NCBI GenBank assembly: GCA_947385375.1
Contig: CANDKR010000003.1
Location: 62,001 to 126,000, forward strand
Origin: an uncultured Clostridia bacterium
GTDB taxonomy: Bacteria > Bacillota > Clostridia > TANB77 > CAG-508
DNA: 64,000 nt
Direction of reading: 5' to 3'
Position numbers and translations under genes: made by a program. The notes below the pieces were generated by a model, which saw nothing but the letters and a program-made list of their open reading frames with translations, had not been told where the DNA came from and ran no database searches. This document shows, one piece after another, positions 27,056 to 36,435 of this stretch; the stretch's first letter is position 1; each line of letters begins with the position of its first letter.

Positions 27056-27739
27056 ATGAATAAAACTGTTACAGCAATTATTTTAGTTGCAGGAAATAGT
27101 ACAAGATTCGGACAAAATAGAAATAAAAATTTTGAGAATATAGATGGAAAAGAGATTTTATTATATAGCTTAGAGAAATTTAATGAAAATAGTTTAGTAG
27201 ATGATATTATAATAGTTTGCAAAAAAGATGAGGAAGTAAGAGTAAAAGACATTGCTAGTAAAGTTACAATGAAGAAAGCTCTAAACTTTGTAAATGGTGG
27301 CAAGACACGTCAAGAGTCTGTATATAATGCCTTAGTAAAGACCGAATCAGACATAGTTATTATTCAAGATGGTGCAAGAATGATGATTAAAGATAAATAT
27401 ATTACTGATTGCATAAATCAAATGGATTATTTTAAAGGCGTAAGTATTGCTGTAAAATCAAAAGATACGATAAAGATAACAGATGATAGCGGAATAGTTA
27501 AGGAGACAACTCTTAGAAAAAATACTTGGGTTATTCAAACACCACAGTGTTTTGAAAGAGATACTTTACTTAAGATGCACGAAAAATATATGGGTGATGA
27601 GACAGTTACAGATGATTGTATGCTTATGGAGAGAAGTGGAAATCCAGTTAAATTAATCGAAGGTGAATATTCAAATATTAAAGTTACAACTTATGATGAT
27701 ATAAGTTTAGTTAGGGGTTATTTAACTGCTGAAAAATAA
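27056..27739 (+). CDS. ispD: 2-C-methyl-D-erythritol 4-phosphate cytidylyltransferase
   Basis: Forms CDP-ME from MEP and CTP. TAIILVAGNSTRFGQNRNKNFENIDGKEIL is the nucleotide loop (normally AAGxGxRMG; here VAGNSTRFG). VIIQDGARMM, STLLRKN-type segment TTLRKNTWVIQTPQCF, and TDDCMLMERSGNPVKLIEG follow. 227 residues. It starts one base after ispE ends, completing the MEP operon. Confidence 0.93.
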   Translation: MNKTVTAIILVAGNSTRFGQNRNKNFENIDGKEILLYSLEKFNENSLVDDIIIVCKKDEEVRVKDIASKVTMKKALNFVNGGKTRQESVYNALVKTESDIVIIQDGARMMIKDKYITDCINQMDYFKGVSIAVKSKDTIKITDDSGIVKETTLRKNTWVIQTPQCFERDTLLKMHEKYMGDETVTDDCMLMERSGNPVKLIEGEYSNIKVTTYDDISLVRGYLTAEK

Positions 27740-27768
27740 TTGTATTTTTTTATAAAGTTTGATATAAT
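27740..27768 (+). promoter_or_regulatory. Promoter of the 27796 membrane protein gene
   Basis: TTGTAT, 17-base spacer, TATAAT, right after ispD. Confidence 0.55.
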
Positions 27769-27795
27769 TTCAAATAGTAAATTCCAAGGAGAAAT

Positions 27796-29490
27796 ATGAT
27801 GGATAAAGAGAAAGAAAAAAGCCTTGAAAAAAAGATTATTTGGGGTATAGTGGTAGTTTCTTGCATTGTTTTATTTGCATTTGCTATATCACCAAAAACT
27901 TTGCAAAATGATACTTTTTACACAATAAAAATAGGTGAATATATATATAATAATGGTATCTCAAACCTTACGGAGGACGTTTTTTCGTGGCATGATTTAC
28001 CATATACCTACCCACATTGGTTATATGACTTAGGTGTATTTATTGTATATAATATTTTTGGACAAGCAGGAATTTATGCTTCAACGATTATACTAGCTAG
28101 TATTTTAGGTTTAGTTATATATAAATTGTGTGCAAGGTCTGGTAATAAACCAGTGTCATTAGTTGCTACTATTGGTGCAATGTATTTGTTAGAACCATAT
28201 ATTGCAGCAAGAGCACAGCTATTAACTTTTATATTATTTGGATTAACAGTGTTTTTTATAGAGAAGTTTTTAGAGACACACAAGAAGAGATATGCAGTTT
28301 TCTTGGTTATAATTCCACTTATTATTGCTAATGTGCATTGTGCAGTATTCCCATTTTATTTTGTACTTTATTTACCATATATTGCAGAATTTTTATGGAT
28401 TTCATTTATTGACTTGGACGTAGATAAAAGAATTCAAAAACTTAGTGTAAAAGGCTTATTAAAGATTTGTAAGAATGAAAAACTTCATACAAAATTTGAA
28501 ACTATTTATGAAAAAATACCAAGCGATATGGCAGATAGAAAATCAAAAAGAGCAAAATTAAGAGAAAAACCATTTAAGATAATAGTTACTAAGAATTTTT
28601 TTGTAATTCCACTTATATTTATAATGCTACTTTCAGCATGTACTGGTGTGTTAAATCCAGCAGGTGATGGGGCATATACTTATTTATATAAGACAATGCA
28701 AGGAAATACAACTGATTCTATAAATGAACATCAACCAATGGTGCTTGTAGATTGTGATGAATTTTTATTTGCTTTATGTTTGTTCTTAGTGATATTAATT
28801 TTTACAGATACGAAAATTAGATTATCAGATTTATTTATGTTACTAGGTCTTACATATCTAGCTTTTAAAACTAAAAGACAGATATCAATGTTTGCAATTT
28901 TCTGTATACCAATATTAGTAAAACTAATTGCAGCAATGTTTGAAAAATATGATAAAGAAACTTGTGACAAAATTTTGAGGTTTGCTAGTGATTGTTTAGG
29001 TGCTTGCGTTATAATACTTACATTTTCACTTATTTCAATTGAAATGTTAAAAGATATTATAGATGACCCTTATATAGATACTGGATCATACCCCGTAGAA
29101 GCGTCAGATTGGATTATAGAGAACTTAGATTACAAAAACATCAAATTATACAATGAATATAATTACGGCAGTTATTTGCTATTTAGAGACATTCCAGTGT
29201 TTATAGATTCAAGAGCTGATTTATATGCTCCAGAATTTAATAAAGACCCAAATGATGAAGAAGATGTAGGAAGAGATATATTTTCAGATGCGCTTAATAT
29301 AGCGGGTATTGCATACAATTATGTAGACGCATTTGATACTTATGGAGTAACACATATTATTTCTTTTTCAAATTCTAAGTTAGTAATGCTTTTGGGGCAA
29401 GATGATGATTATGTGAAATTATATGACGATGATACTTTTACGATATTCGAAAGATTAGTGGAAAACGAGGCAAGTAATGAGCAAAAATAA
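27796..29490 (+). CDS. Polytopic membrane protein, GT-C glycosyltransferase-like
   Basis: 564 residues with about ten hydrophobic segments. The first loop, FYTIKIGEYIYNNGISNLTEDVFSWHD, has the placing of acidic and Trp/His residues common in GT-C type transferases (lipid-linked sugar donors), and the C-terminal 130 residues form a soluble outer domain (YNEYNYGSYLLFRDIPVFIDSRADLY). Similar proteins are annotated only as membrane proteins. A cytoplasmic charged loop (about 205-260) breaks the helices. AAGGAG precedes ATG 27796. It overlaps lspA by 14 bases. Activity not established. Confidence 0.75.
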   Translation: MMDKEKEKSLEKKIIWGIVVVSCIVLFAFAISPKTLQNDTFYTIKIGEYIYNNGISNLTEDVFSWHDLPYTYPHWLYDLGVFIVYNIFGQAGIYASTIILASILGLVIYKLCARSGNKPVSLVATIGAMYLLEPYIAARAQLLTFILFGLTVFFIEKFLETHKKRYAVFLVIIPLIIANVHCAVFPFYFVLYLPYIAEFLWISFIDLDVDKRIQKLSVKGLLKICKNEKLHTKFETIYEKIPSDMADRKSKRAKLREKPFKIIVTKNFFVIPLIFIMLLSACTGVLNPAGDGAYTYLYKTMQGNTTDSINEHQPMVLVDCDEFLFALCLFLVILIFTDTKIRLSDLFMLLGLTYLAFKTKRQISMFAIFCIPILVKLIAAMFEKYDKETCDKILRFASDCLGACVIILTFSLISIEMLKDIIDDPYIDTGSYPVEASDWIIENLDYKNIKLYNEYNYGSYLLFRDIPVFIDSRADLYAPEFNKDPNDEEDVGRDIFSDALNIAGIAYNYVDAFDTYGVTHIISFSNSKLVMLLGQDDDYVKLYDDDTFTIFERLVENEASNEQK

Positions 29491-29947
29491 AATTTTAAAG
29501 ATTACAATAATTGTTTGTTTGATTATTATTGTAGTAGATCAATTAAGTAAAATTTTAATAACTAGGTATGTACCTGAAAGAATAGGAAACGACTATTTTG
29601 CAATAGAAACAACAACAAACACTGGTATGGCGTTTGGTTTTAATTCAGGAAATGCTAAAAATATTCTTTTAAGTTGTTTTGTGATTTTTATTATAATTAC
29701 TTTTATAAAAAATCAAAGAGAACAACTAGAGCCTAAAGTGCTTGTTGCAATTTCAATGGCACTTGGCGGAGGACTTAGTAATATAATTGACAGGATTTTT
29801 AGAGGTGGAGTTTTAGATTTTATTAAAATTCCAATAATACCAAATTTCAATATTGCAGATATGAGTATTTGCATAGGTTGGGTTTTAATTGTGGTATTTT
29901 TAATAATATATACAAAAAAAGAAGGCGTATTTGACGCACAAAAATAG
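29477..29947 (+). CDS. lspA: Lipoprotein signal peptidase (signal peptidase II)
   Basis: Aspartyl protease of the membrane that removes signal peptides from prolipoproteins. Four hydrophobic segments. Catalytic-region motifs: VVDQLSKILI, NTGMAFGFNSG, GGGLSNIIDRIFRGGVLDF and FNIADMSICIG, the last two carrying the catalytic Asp residues. 156 residues. Its start lies inside the previous gene, and the tagA-like gene begins 10 bases after its stop. Several lipobox proteins in this window (12237, 12466, 57653) are candidate substrates. Confidence 0.95.
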   Translation: MSKNKILKITIIVCLIIIVVDQLSKILITRYVPERIGNDYFAIETTTNTGMAFGFNSGNAKNILLSCFVIFIIITFIKNQREQLEPKVLVAISMALGGGLSNIIDRIFRGGVLDFIKIPIIPNFNIADMSICIGWVLIVVFLIIYTKKEGVFDAQK

Positions 29948-29957
29948 AGGTGTAATT

Positions 29958-30715
29958 TTGCGGAGAAATAGTTAAAATTTTAGGTGTTGAAATTGATAAT
30001 ATAACTTTGTCTGAAGCAGGAGAGAGGACTAAAAAACTAATTGAAGCTAGTGATAAAACATGTACTTTAGTGGTAGCTCCGAATGTTGAATTTATTATGG
30101 CTGCACAAAAAGATAAAGAGTTTTTTGAGATTTTAAAAAATTCAGAACTTGCGACTCCAGATAGTATTGGTGTTATTATAGCTGGAAAACTCCAAAAAAA
30201 GCCTTTTAAAGAAAGAATACCTCGGACAAAGTTATTTAAGAAAAGTTTTTGAAGTCGGAGAAAAAGAAGGCTGGACTTTTTATTTGCTAGGTGGTGCAGG
30301 AGATGTGCCTGAAAAAGCAAAAGAGCATTTAGAAAGTCTATATCCAAAGGCAAAAATAGTAGGATATCATGAGGGATTTTTTGAGAAAGATTCAGAAGAA
30401 AAAGTTATTGCAGAAATAAATAGTTTAAAACCAAATGTCTTGTTTGTAGCAATGGGTGCGCCAAGACAAGAAAAATGGATATATGAAAACAAAGATAAAC
30501 TTAAAGTAGATATAGCGGCAGGGCAAGGTGGTACTTTTGATTATGAAGCAGGAACTATAAAAAGAGCACCAGTATGGATGCAAAAATGTGGAATTGAATG
30601 GCTTTGGAGATTAATAAAAGAACCAAAGAGAATAAAGAGAATGGCAGTGCTTCCAATATATCTTTTAAAAATTATATTTACCAAAGATATAACTAAAGGA
30701 AAATTTGATAAATAA
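29958..30715 (+). CDS. WecG/TagA/CpsF-family glycosyltransferase; two +1 shifts at CGG
   Basis: Adds ManNAc or a similar sugar to a lipid-linked GlcNAc in teichoic acid or surface glycan synthesis (family role). The family N-terminus VKILGVEIDNITLSEA is in frame only if translation starts at TTG 29958 (AGAGGTG five bases before) and skips C29961 of the second codon. The PDSIGV motif follows. At CGG 30223 a second skip restores ERIPGQSYLRKVFEVGE, then FYLLGGAGDVPEKA, FVAMGAPRQEKW and the membrane-binding C-terminus. 251 residues after both shifts, normal length. Confidence 0.87.
29961..29963 (+). other. CGG +1 shift site, tagA-like codon 2
   Basis: TTG-CGG-A: no canonical start lies in the downstream frame ahead of the conserved VKILGVEID; skipping C29961 gives M-G-E-I-V-K-I-L-G. 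A non-canonical ATA start is the alternative. Confidence 0.75.
30223..30225 (+). other. CGG +1 shift site, tagA-like codon 89
   Basis: CCT-CGG-A: skipping C30223 gives R-I-P-G, the conserved Arg-x-Pro-Gly substrate segment. Confidence 0.93.
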
Positions 30716-30725
30716 GAGGAAGAAA

Positions 30726-31633
30726 TTGAAGAAGTATATTATAGAAAAAGAATTAGAAGGAATTAGAATAGATAAAGCAATTAGTGAAAAGGATAAGGAT
30801 ATCTCAAGAGCTATGGTACAAAAAATGTTAACTGATGGAAAGATTTTTGTAAACGGTAAAGTACCAAAATCTTCTTATAAGTTAGCTATTGGTGATGAGG
30901 TAGAAATAGAAGAGATAATTCCAAAAGAAGTAGATATAAAACCAGAAGATATACCACTTGATGTGGTTTATGAAGATGATGATATTTTAGTCATAAATAA
31001 ACAAAAAGGTTTAGTAGTACATCCACGGAAATGGTAATCCTGATGGAACACTTGTAAATGCAATTATGGCAAGATGCAAGGATAGTTTATCAGGTATTGG
31101 TGGAGAGATAAGACCTCGGTATTGTGCATAGAATAGATAAAGATACATCCGGACTTTTAATTGTTGCTAAAAATGATAATGCACATATAAATATGAGCGA
31201 GCAAATTAAAAATCACGAAGTTAAGAAAACATATATTGCTTTAGCAAGAGGTGTTATAAAAGAAAATAATGCTACTGTCGATATGCCGATAGCTAGAAGC
31301 ACAAAAGACAGAGTAAAAATGGCAGTATCAAAATCAGGAAAAAATGCAGTAACACATATTAAAGTTTTAAAAAGATATGATGGATATACTTTAGTAGAAG
31401 TAAATATTGAAACAGGTAGAACACATCAAATTAGAGTACATTTAGCAGAAATAGGATATCCATTAGTTGGTGATAGTGTATATTCAAATGGTAGAAATCC
31501 TTTTGGAGTAGAGGGACAAATGCTACATAGTATGAGACTAGAGTTTAAGCATCCAATAACGGGCAAGGAAATGAAGTTAGAAGCAAAAATACCAGAATAT
31601 TTTGAAAAAGTATTAGAAGAACTAGAAAGGTAA
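30726..31633 (+). CDS. rluD: 23S rRNA pseudouridine synthase, RluD type; two +1 shifts at CGG
   Basis: Makes pseudouridines in 23S rRNA (RluD/YlyB class). TTG 30726 follows AGAGGAAG. An S4 domain (about 1-70) is followed by [24 protein letters not shown] 31026 needs a +1 skip to continue [13 protein letters not shown], and CGG 31117 a second to give [20 protein letters not shown] with the catalytic Asp. [19 protein letters not shown] follows. 301 residues after both shifts, normal. Without the shifts the catalytic domain is split from the S4 domain. It starts shortly after the tagA-like gene. Confidence 0.95.
31026..31028 (+). other. CGG +1 shift site, rluD codon 101
   Basis: CCA-CGG-A: skipping C31026 gives [12 protein letters not shown], a universally conserved RluD segment. 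Confidence 0.97.
31117..31119 (+). other. CGG +1 shift site, rluD codon 131
   Basis: CCT-CGG-T: skipping C31117 gives R-P-G-I-V-H-R-I-D, leading into the catalytic motif. Confidence 0.97.
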
Positions 31634-31647
31634 GAAACATAAATTTT

Positions 31648-32382
31648 ATGGAAGAAATGAGATTACAAAAGTTTTTAAGTACGGCTGGGATTGCTTCAAG
31701 AAGGAAATGTGAGGAATATATTTTAGAGGGTAAAGTTTCAGTAAATGGGCGAGTTGTTACAGAACTTGGAACTAAAGTAGAACCTTCCAAAGATGAAGTT
31801 ACTTACAATGGAAGAAAAGTTGAAATGCCTCAAAATGACTATGTATATATTTTACTTAATAAACCAATTGGATATGTAACTACTGCAAATGACCAGTTTG
31901 GACGTGACACAGTTTTAGATTTAGTAAAAAAAGTGCATAAAAGATTAGTACCAGTTGGAAGACTTGATATGTATACTTCAGGAGCCTTGATACTTACAGA
32001 TGATGGAGATTTTGTATATAAAGTAACACACCCAAAACATGAAATTACTAAAACTTATACAGTTACACTTATTGGGATAATTAAGGAAGAGGATGTTCAA
32101 AAACTTAGAGAGGGAGTAGTTATAGACGGTGATTATACAACAAAACCTGCTGACGCTAAGATAATAAAAATAGATAAAGAGAAAAACCAGTCAAGACTAG
32201 AAATTCGCATACATGAAGGTAAGAATAGACAAGTAAGAAAGATGTGCAATGGTATAGGTTATAAAGTTTTAGCACTTCATCGTAGTAAAATAGGTAATGT
32301 TGGAGTAAAAGATTTGAGACTTGGAAACTTTAGATATTTAACTACAAAAGAAGTTGATAGTATTTTAAATTCAAAACAATAA
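31648..32382 (+). CDS. rluB: Pseudouridine synthase, RluB/RsuA type
   Basis: Modifies uridines in rRNA (23S U2605 class, or 16S for RsuA). An N-terminal S4 domain (MRLQKFLSTAGIASRRKCEEYI) precedes the catalytic domain with LLNKPIGYVTT, GRLDMYTSGALILTDDG (catalytic Asp) and EGKNRQVRKMCNGIGY. ATG 31648 or 31657 may be the start; neither has a strong RBS. 244 residues. It follows rluD by 14 bases. This paralogous synthase contains no CGG and is uninterrupted. Confidence 0.9.
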   Translation: MEEMRLQKFLSTAGIASRRKCEEYILEGKVSVNGRVVTELGTKVEPSKDEVTYNGRKVEMPQNDYVYILLNKPIGYVTTANDQFGRDTVLDLVKKVHKRLVPVGRLDMYTSGALILTDDGDFVYKVTHPKHEITKTYTVTLIGIIKEEDVQKLREGVVIDGDYTTKPADAKIIKIDKEKNQSRLEIRIHEGKNRQVRKMCNGIGYKVLALHRSKIGNVGVKDLRLGNFRYLTTKEVDSILNSKQ

Positions 32383-32414
32383 ATATTATATAAATTTACA
32401 AATGAGGAGAAAAA

Positions 32415-32946
32415 ATGAGAGGTACATATAGCGAAGAAATTGTGCTAGCAAGAGAAGAAGAGCACCAGAAAGCTTGGAATAGAGTCAAAGATAAAATTTC
32501 AGAAGGTCAAATTGTAAGCCGGTATTATTAAGAATATAAGGCATTTTGGTGTGTTTATAGAAATTGAAGGTGGCCTTTGTGGTTTGCTTCATATAGAAGA
32601 TATTTCAGTTTCAAGAATGAAATCACCAAGTGAAAGATTTTCTATTGGACAAAAAGTAAATGTTATGATAAAATCAATTGACAAAGAAAAAGGCAGAATA
32701 GTTTTATCATATAAAGAGCTTTTAGGAAACTGGGAAGAAAATGCCGAAGGACTTGAAGAGAAGTCTATTGTAGATGGAATTATAAAGGAGGCAGATAAGT
32801 ATAAAAACGGTATATTTGTTGAATTAAAGCCCAATTTAGTAGGAATGGCTGAGTACAAGGAAGGTCTTGTATATGGTCAAAGAGTAAAGGTCTTAATAAA
32901 AAAGATAATAAAAAGCAAAAAGAAAATTAAAGTAGTAATAGTTTAA
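32415..32946 (+). CDS. Protein with two S1 RNA-binding domains; +1 shift at CGG
   Basis: ATG 32415 behind GAGGAG opens a short helical start (EEIVLAREEEHQKAWNRVKDK). Frame 0 stops right after CGG 32520. Skipping the C continues EGQIVS-GIIKNIRHFGVFIEIEG, the first strands of an S1 OB fold, which runs to about residue 105 (KGRIVLSYKELLG). A second, weaker S1 domain follows (SIVDGIIKEADKYKNGIFVEL). 176 residues. Probably an RNA-binding or ribosome-associated factor; the exact role is unknown. Confidence 0.87.
32520..32522 (+). other. CGG +1 shift site, S1 protein codon 36
   Basis: AGC-CGG-T: skipping C32520 gives G-Q-I-V-S-G-I-I-K, the first S1 strand. Frame 0 ends three codons later. Confidence 0.94.
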
Positions 32947-32963
32947 AGGAGGCTTGTTTTATT

Positions 32964-33899
32964 ATGGTAGATGATGAGAATATTAAAACTACCGTTTCCC
33001 CATTCGCAATTAGGGAAGGGGAAATCAAAACTTTCGATGGAAAGGATGGATATGTGTCAATTAACCAAATTATCCATAAAATCAATTTAGGACATATTTC
33101 AGATATACATTTTGAAATATTAGATTTAGTTAATCAGTATGAATTTATTACTTCAAGACAAATTTATCAATTATTAAAACATAAAGGCGTTGAAATAAAA
33201 TCACAAGATAAACTAAATACAAGATTAGATCAATTAGTTAAAATGAAAATAATTACAAGATATTATTTTACATCAGAAGAGGGAAAAGGAATATATAGAG
33301 TATATTGTTTAGAGAAAATGGGAAAATATTTGCTTAATTCAAAAGAAGTTGAATGTAAATGGCAACCAACAGATAATACAAAACCAGTTTCTTTAATAAA
33401 GAAAAGATTAGCTGGTAATCAAGCTATTTTAGCATATATGAGAAAATCTAAAAATTTCTATTCTTTTAAAACAAAACCTACTTTTAATGCTAAGACATTA
33501 GGTAAGCAATTTAAAGCACATGGTGAAGTTACATTAAAAATAAAGGATAGAGAAGTTTGTTTAATATTTGATTGTATAAGAAGAGAAACAGATTGGGAAA
33601 ATAAATTTTTAGATAGAATTAAATTATATAAAGATTTTTATGATAATTTTGTTCCTTTTGATTCAGGATATGCAATGGCACCACAGCTTATATTAGTGTG
33701 TGAAGACGAGAAACATATGGTAGAGACTTATAGAGTTATAGTTTCAAATAAAGTTGAGATAAACAAATTTAAAGTATATTTTACAACAGATTTAAAACAA
33801 AATGCAACATCACTTGAAAAATCTTTAATGGAATTTTCAAAAGATGAAGAAACAGGAAAGTATAAAGCAAACAATGTAGAAATAAAAATATTAGGATAA
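32964..33899 (+). CDS. Replication-relaxation (Replic_Relax) family-like protein
   Basis: 311 residues. The region about 45-125 looks like a winged helix (DIHFEILDLVNQYEFITSRQIYQLLKHKG...LNTRLDQLVKMKIITRYYF). The C-terminal half contains the nuclease-like core (LIFDCIRRETDWENKFLDRIKLYKDFYDNF, PQLILVCEDEKHMVETYRVI). Families of this shape accompany plasmid and conjugative-element genes. AAAGGAGG lies 11 bases before ATG 32964. It is convergent with a VirD4-type ATPase, sharing a terminator, which fits an element remnant or a DNA-transfer module. Confidence 0.7.
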   Translation: MVDDENIKTTVSPFAIREGEIKTFDGKDGYVSINQIIHKINLGHISDIHFEILDLVNQYEFITSRQIYQLLKHKGVEIKSQDKLNTRLDQLVKMKIITRYYFTSEEGKGIYRVYCLEKMGKYLLNSKEVECKWQPTDNTKPVSLIKKRLAGNQAILAYMRKSKNFYSFKTKPTFNAKTLGKQFKAHGEVTLKIKDREVCLIFDCIRRETDWENKFLDRIKLYKDFYDNFVPFDSGYAMAPQLILVCEDEKHMVETYRVIVSNKVEINKFKVYFTTDLKQNATSLEKSLMEFSKDEETGKYKANNVEIKILG

Positions 33900-33902
33900 A
33901 AA

Positions 33903-33935
33903 AAGAGCTTCCTTATAATAAAGGAAGCTTATTTT
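33903..33935. terminator. Bidirectional terminator
   Basis: AGCTTCCTT-ATAATA-AAGGAAGCTT with A and T runs on either side, between the Replic_Relax-like and VirD4-like genes. Confidence 0.85.
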
Positions 33936-36278
33936 TTATTGATCATTTCCGCTAAAATTGTAAGGTTTAATTGCATCTTCATTATCATAATCATATGGAG
34001 TATCATTTCCTTGGATAGGTTCCATATCATTAGGATTATTAGGATTTGGATTAAAGCTTATATTTTTTAGATTAAATTTATTATTTTTTGTTTCTGGTTC
34101 AGCAGTAGTAATTCCACTTGTGAACTTTGTAAAATTAAATTTCTTAATTTTTTGTTGTTCTTTATATTTTGTTTCCATAAAATCAACTTTTCCAATTTCA
34201 CAAACCCATTTACCATTAATATCTTTTGTTCTAAAAGCCAAGTTTTTAAATGGTAAAGCTTGAATTTTTGATTTGTGTTGATTCTCTTTATATGACCACA
34301 TAACGCCCTTGTAATTTTCGTCATAAGCAGTTTTTGAAGTATGGTAGTCGTTTGTCATCTTCCATTCTCTATGTTCACCAAGTTCTTGTTGCCACCAAGT
34401 ATTATCATCTGGACTAGCTCCACCGAAAATAGCTTTTGTAACACAGTTTGAAAGTATAGTTTCTCTATGATTGTCTACATCTGAACTTTGTCCAAGTTGT
34501 GCTAAGTTTTGAGCAGATATCATTGTTCCAACTCTATATTTTCTATATAATGTAAACATTTCTTCGGTAGTATTACAAAGGAAAGGAGCAAATTCATCAA
34601 TATATAAGAAGTGAGGAATTCTTGAATTTTCAATTCCTGGTCTACTTAAAATAGATTGTTGCATTAATAGTAAGTAGAATAGACCAAATGCTCTGTGAAC
34701 ACTAGAACCTAAATCACCACGTCTTGTACATACGAAGATAACTTCTCCATCTTGAAGTGCATTATCATAAAGTATATTGTTGTTTCTATTACATAATATT
34801 TGTTTAACACCTGGATGTCTAAGTAGATTTTCAAGTGTAGCTGAGCAAGTTCTTAAGTTTTCTGCAAAAGCAACTCTGTTTTCAGAATCTTTGAAAAAGT
34901 TCTTTTTAAAATATCCTATTTGAACTTGATACTCACTAGCAAGTAATTCGTCTTCTTCTAATTTATTAACCATATCTTCAACTAAATCGAAGTTATTAAT
35001 CATATTTAATAAATCAGATAAGTTTGGCATTTCTCCATTATTCAATCTTGGATACATTTCTTGTAATAGTATAACTAAATTTTCAACAGCTTGAGTTACT
35101 ATTGTTTGAGAGAAAGTCTCATCAACAGAAACAATATTGTTTGATTGCTGTTCTGATTGAATTAATCTCTTAATAACAGAAGATATAGCTATTGAAGCTT
35201 TAATTTTATTAGTAGTTGCAAATGGATTTAATCCAGCTGAATATTGATTATCAGGATCTACAATCTTATATTTAATATTGTAATTTTTTGCAATTTCTAT
35301 CATGTGTGAAAGTGTTTCATAATCTGGCGCTAGGTATGTAATACCTAAGTTTTTATAAATATATTTTGAACCATCTGAATAGTAAATTAACTTAGACATA
35401 TAAGCTTTATATAGTTTTTCTTTTCCTGCAATAGGAAGAAGCATATCTAATCTAAAATTTTCATTTAAGTAATCATTTGAATATGGTTTATCAAGTAGTG
35501 CAAGACCTGTACGAAGTGCTGTGTAACCCATTTCTTTAGAAGCTTCTTGGAAGAAATATTTTTTCTCTAAGTCTCTTGCAAGCATTGGCTCAAATACCAT
35601 AGAAGTTTTACCAGAACCAGAAACACCAACAATAGCAGTTGACTCATAACGTCTAGTTTCAGGTATTCTAAGCATTTTACCAGTACCCATATTTCTACAT
35701 AAAGTGTTTTCACAAGTGTAAGCTCCTAAACCATCAGGTGATGGACCAAGGCTAATTCCAGTGTAGTCTTTGATTGAGTCTTGTATAAGTTTGATATCAT
35801 TAACAGTCATATATAGCCATTTCCATAAAGGGAATATAGTTACTGCTGGAACATACCAAGCAAATGCTGAAAATGCTGGCTTAATTAGTTCCATAAAGTT
35901 TGTAATTATATATTTGTATCCTGGTACACAAAATAGTAAGAACCAAGATAATTGGTTAACCCATTGAATAAGCATTGAGATACCAAGGAAATATATAACA
36001 AATATGTATGCATATAAGAACCCTACCCTTGGTTTAAAACCTGTTGCAAATTTAGAGGCATAAGAAAAATAAAATGCAAAAGTTGCACAGGCAAATGCAA
36101 AAGTATATTTTATTGGTCCCCAATAATTAACAGATAAACCGGTACCTGCCATAAATAACATCTCTACAATTCTATCTATAAAGAAGTAAATTGTAAGTAA
36201 TGTAAGTATATATGTAACAAAGGTTGTTCTATCTGTTTTTAATTTACTTAAAAATTTATCAAAATATTTTAAAATCAA
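33936..36278 (-). CDS. VirD4/TraG-type conjugation coupling ATPase
   Basis: 780 residues. Several N-terminal membrane segments (about 15-150) are followed by a hexameric motor domain: STAIVGVSGSGKTSMVFEPML (Walker A), IPHFLYIDEFAPFLC (Walker B) and GTMISAQNLAQLGQSS. The tail is Asn/Pro-rich. Such proteins link a relaxosome or effector to a type IV secretion channel. No relaxase or other mating-pair gene lies next to it. TTG 36278 is the start with AGTGGTG upstream, so initiation may be weak. No in-frame CGG. It could be an isolated relic or part of a dispersed system. Confidence 0.85.
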   Translation of the reverse strand: MILKYFDKFLSKLKTDRTTFVTYILTLLTIYFFIDRIVEMLFMAGTGLSVNYWGPIKYTFAFACATFAFYFSYASKFATGFKPRVGFLYAYIFVIYFLGISMLIQWVNQLSWFLLFCVPGYKYIITNFMELIKPAFSAFAWYVPAVTIFPLWKWLYMTVNDIKLIQDSIKDYTGISLGPSPDGLGAYTCENTLCRNMGTGKMLRIPETRRYESTAIVGVSGSGKTSMVFEPMLARDLEKKYFFQEASKEMGYTALRTGLALLDKPYSNDYLNENFRLDMLLPIAGKEKLYKAYMSKLIYYSDGSKYIYKNLGITYLAPDYETLSHMIEIAKNYNIKYKIVDPDNQYSAGLNPFATTNKIKASIAISSVIKRLIQSEQQSNNIVSVDETFSQTIVTQAVENLVILLQEMYPRLNNGEMPNLSDLLNMINNFDLVEDMVNKLEEDELLASEYQVQIGYFKKNFFKDSENRVAFAENLRTCSATLENLLRHPGVKQILCNRNNNILYDNALQDGEVIFVCTRRGDLGSSVHRAFGLFYLLLMQQSILSRPGIENSRIPHFLYIDEFAPFLCNTTEEMFTLYRKYRVGTMISAQNLAQLGQSSDVDNHRETILSNCVTKAIFGGASPDDNTWWQQELGEHREWKMTNDYHTSKTAYDENYKGVMWSYKENQHKSKIQALPFKNLAFRTKDINGKWVCEIGKVDFMETKYKEQQKIKKFNFTKFTSGITTAEPETKNNKFNLKNISFNPNPNNPNDMEPIQGNDTPYDYDNEDAIKPYNFSGNDQ

Positions 36279-36384
36279 AGAAATTCACCACTTTCATTTA
36301 AAATTCATATACACTTCTATTATGCCACAAAAAGCCAAAAAAATCAAGCATTTTGGCAAAAAAAGCCACTTTAAATTTTTTATA

Positions 36385-36413
36385 TTGAAAAAATAGAAAA
36401 ATATTGATAAAAT
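36385..36413 (+). promoter_or_regulatory. Promoter of the HAD phosphatase gene
   Basis: TTGAAA, 17-base spacer, TAAAAT. Confidence 0.55.
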
Positions 36414-36435
36414 GTTATGGAAAAGGAGCAAGAAT

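Noticed and set aside
33936-36278. A complete integrative conjugative element
   Set aside because: Only the coupling ATPase and one associated protein are present; no relaxase, integrase, channel genes or att repeats were seen.
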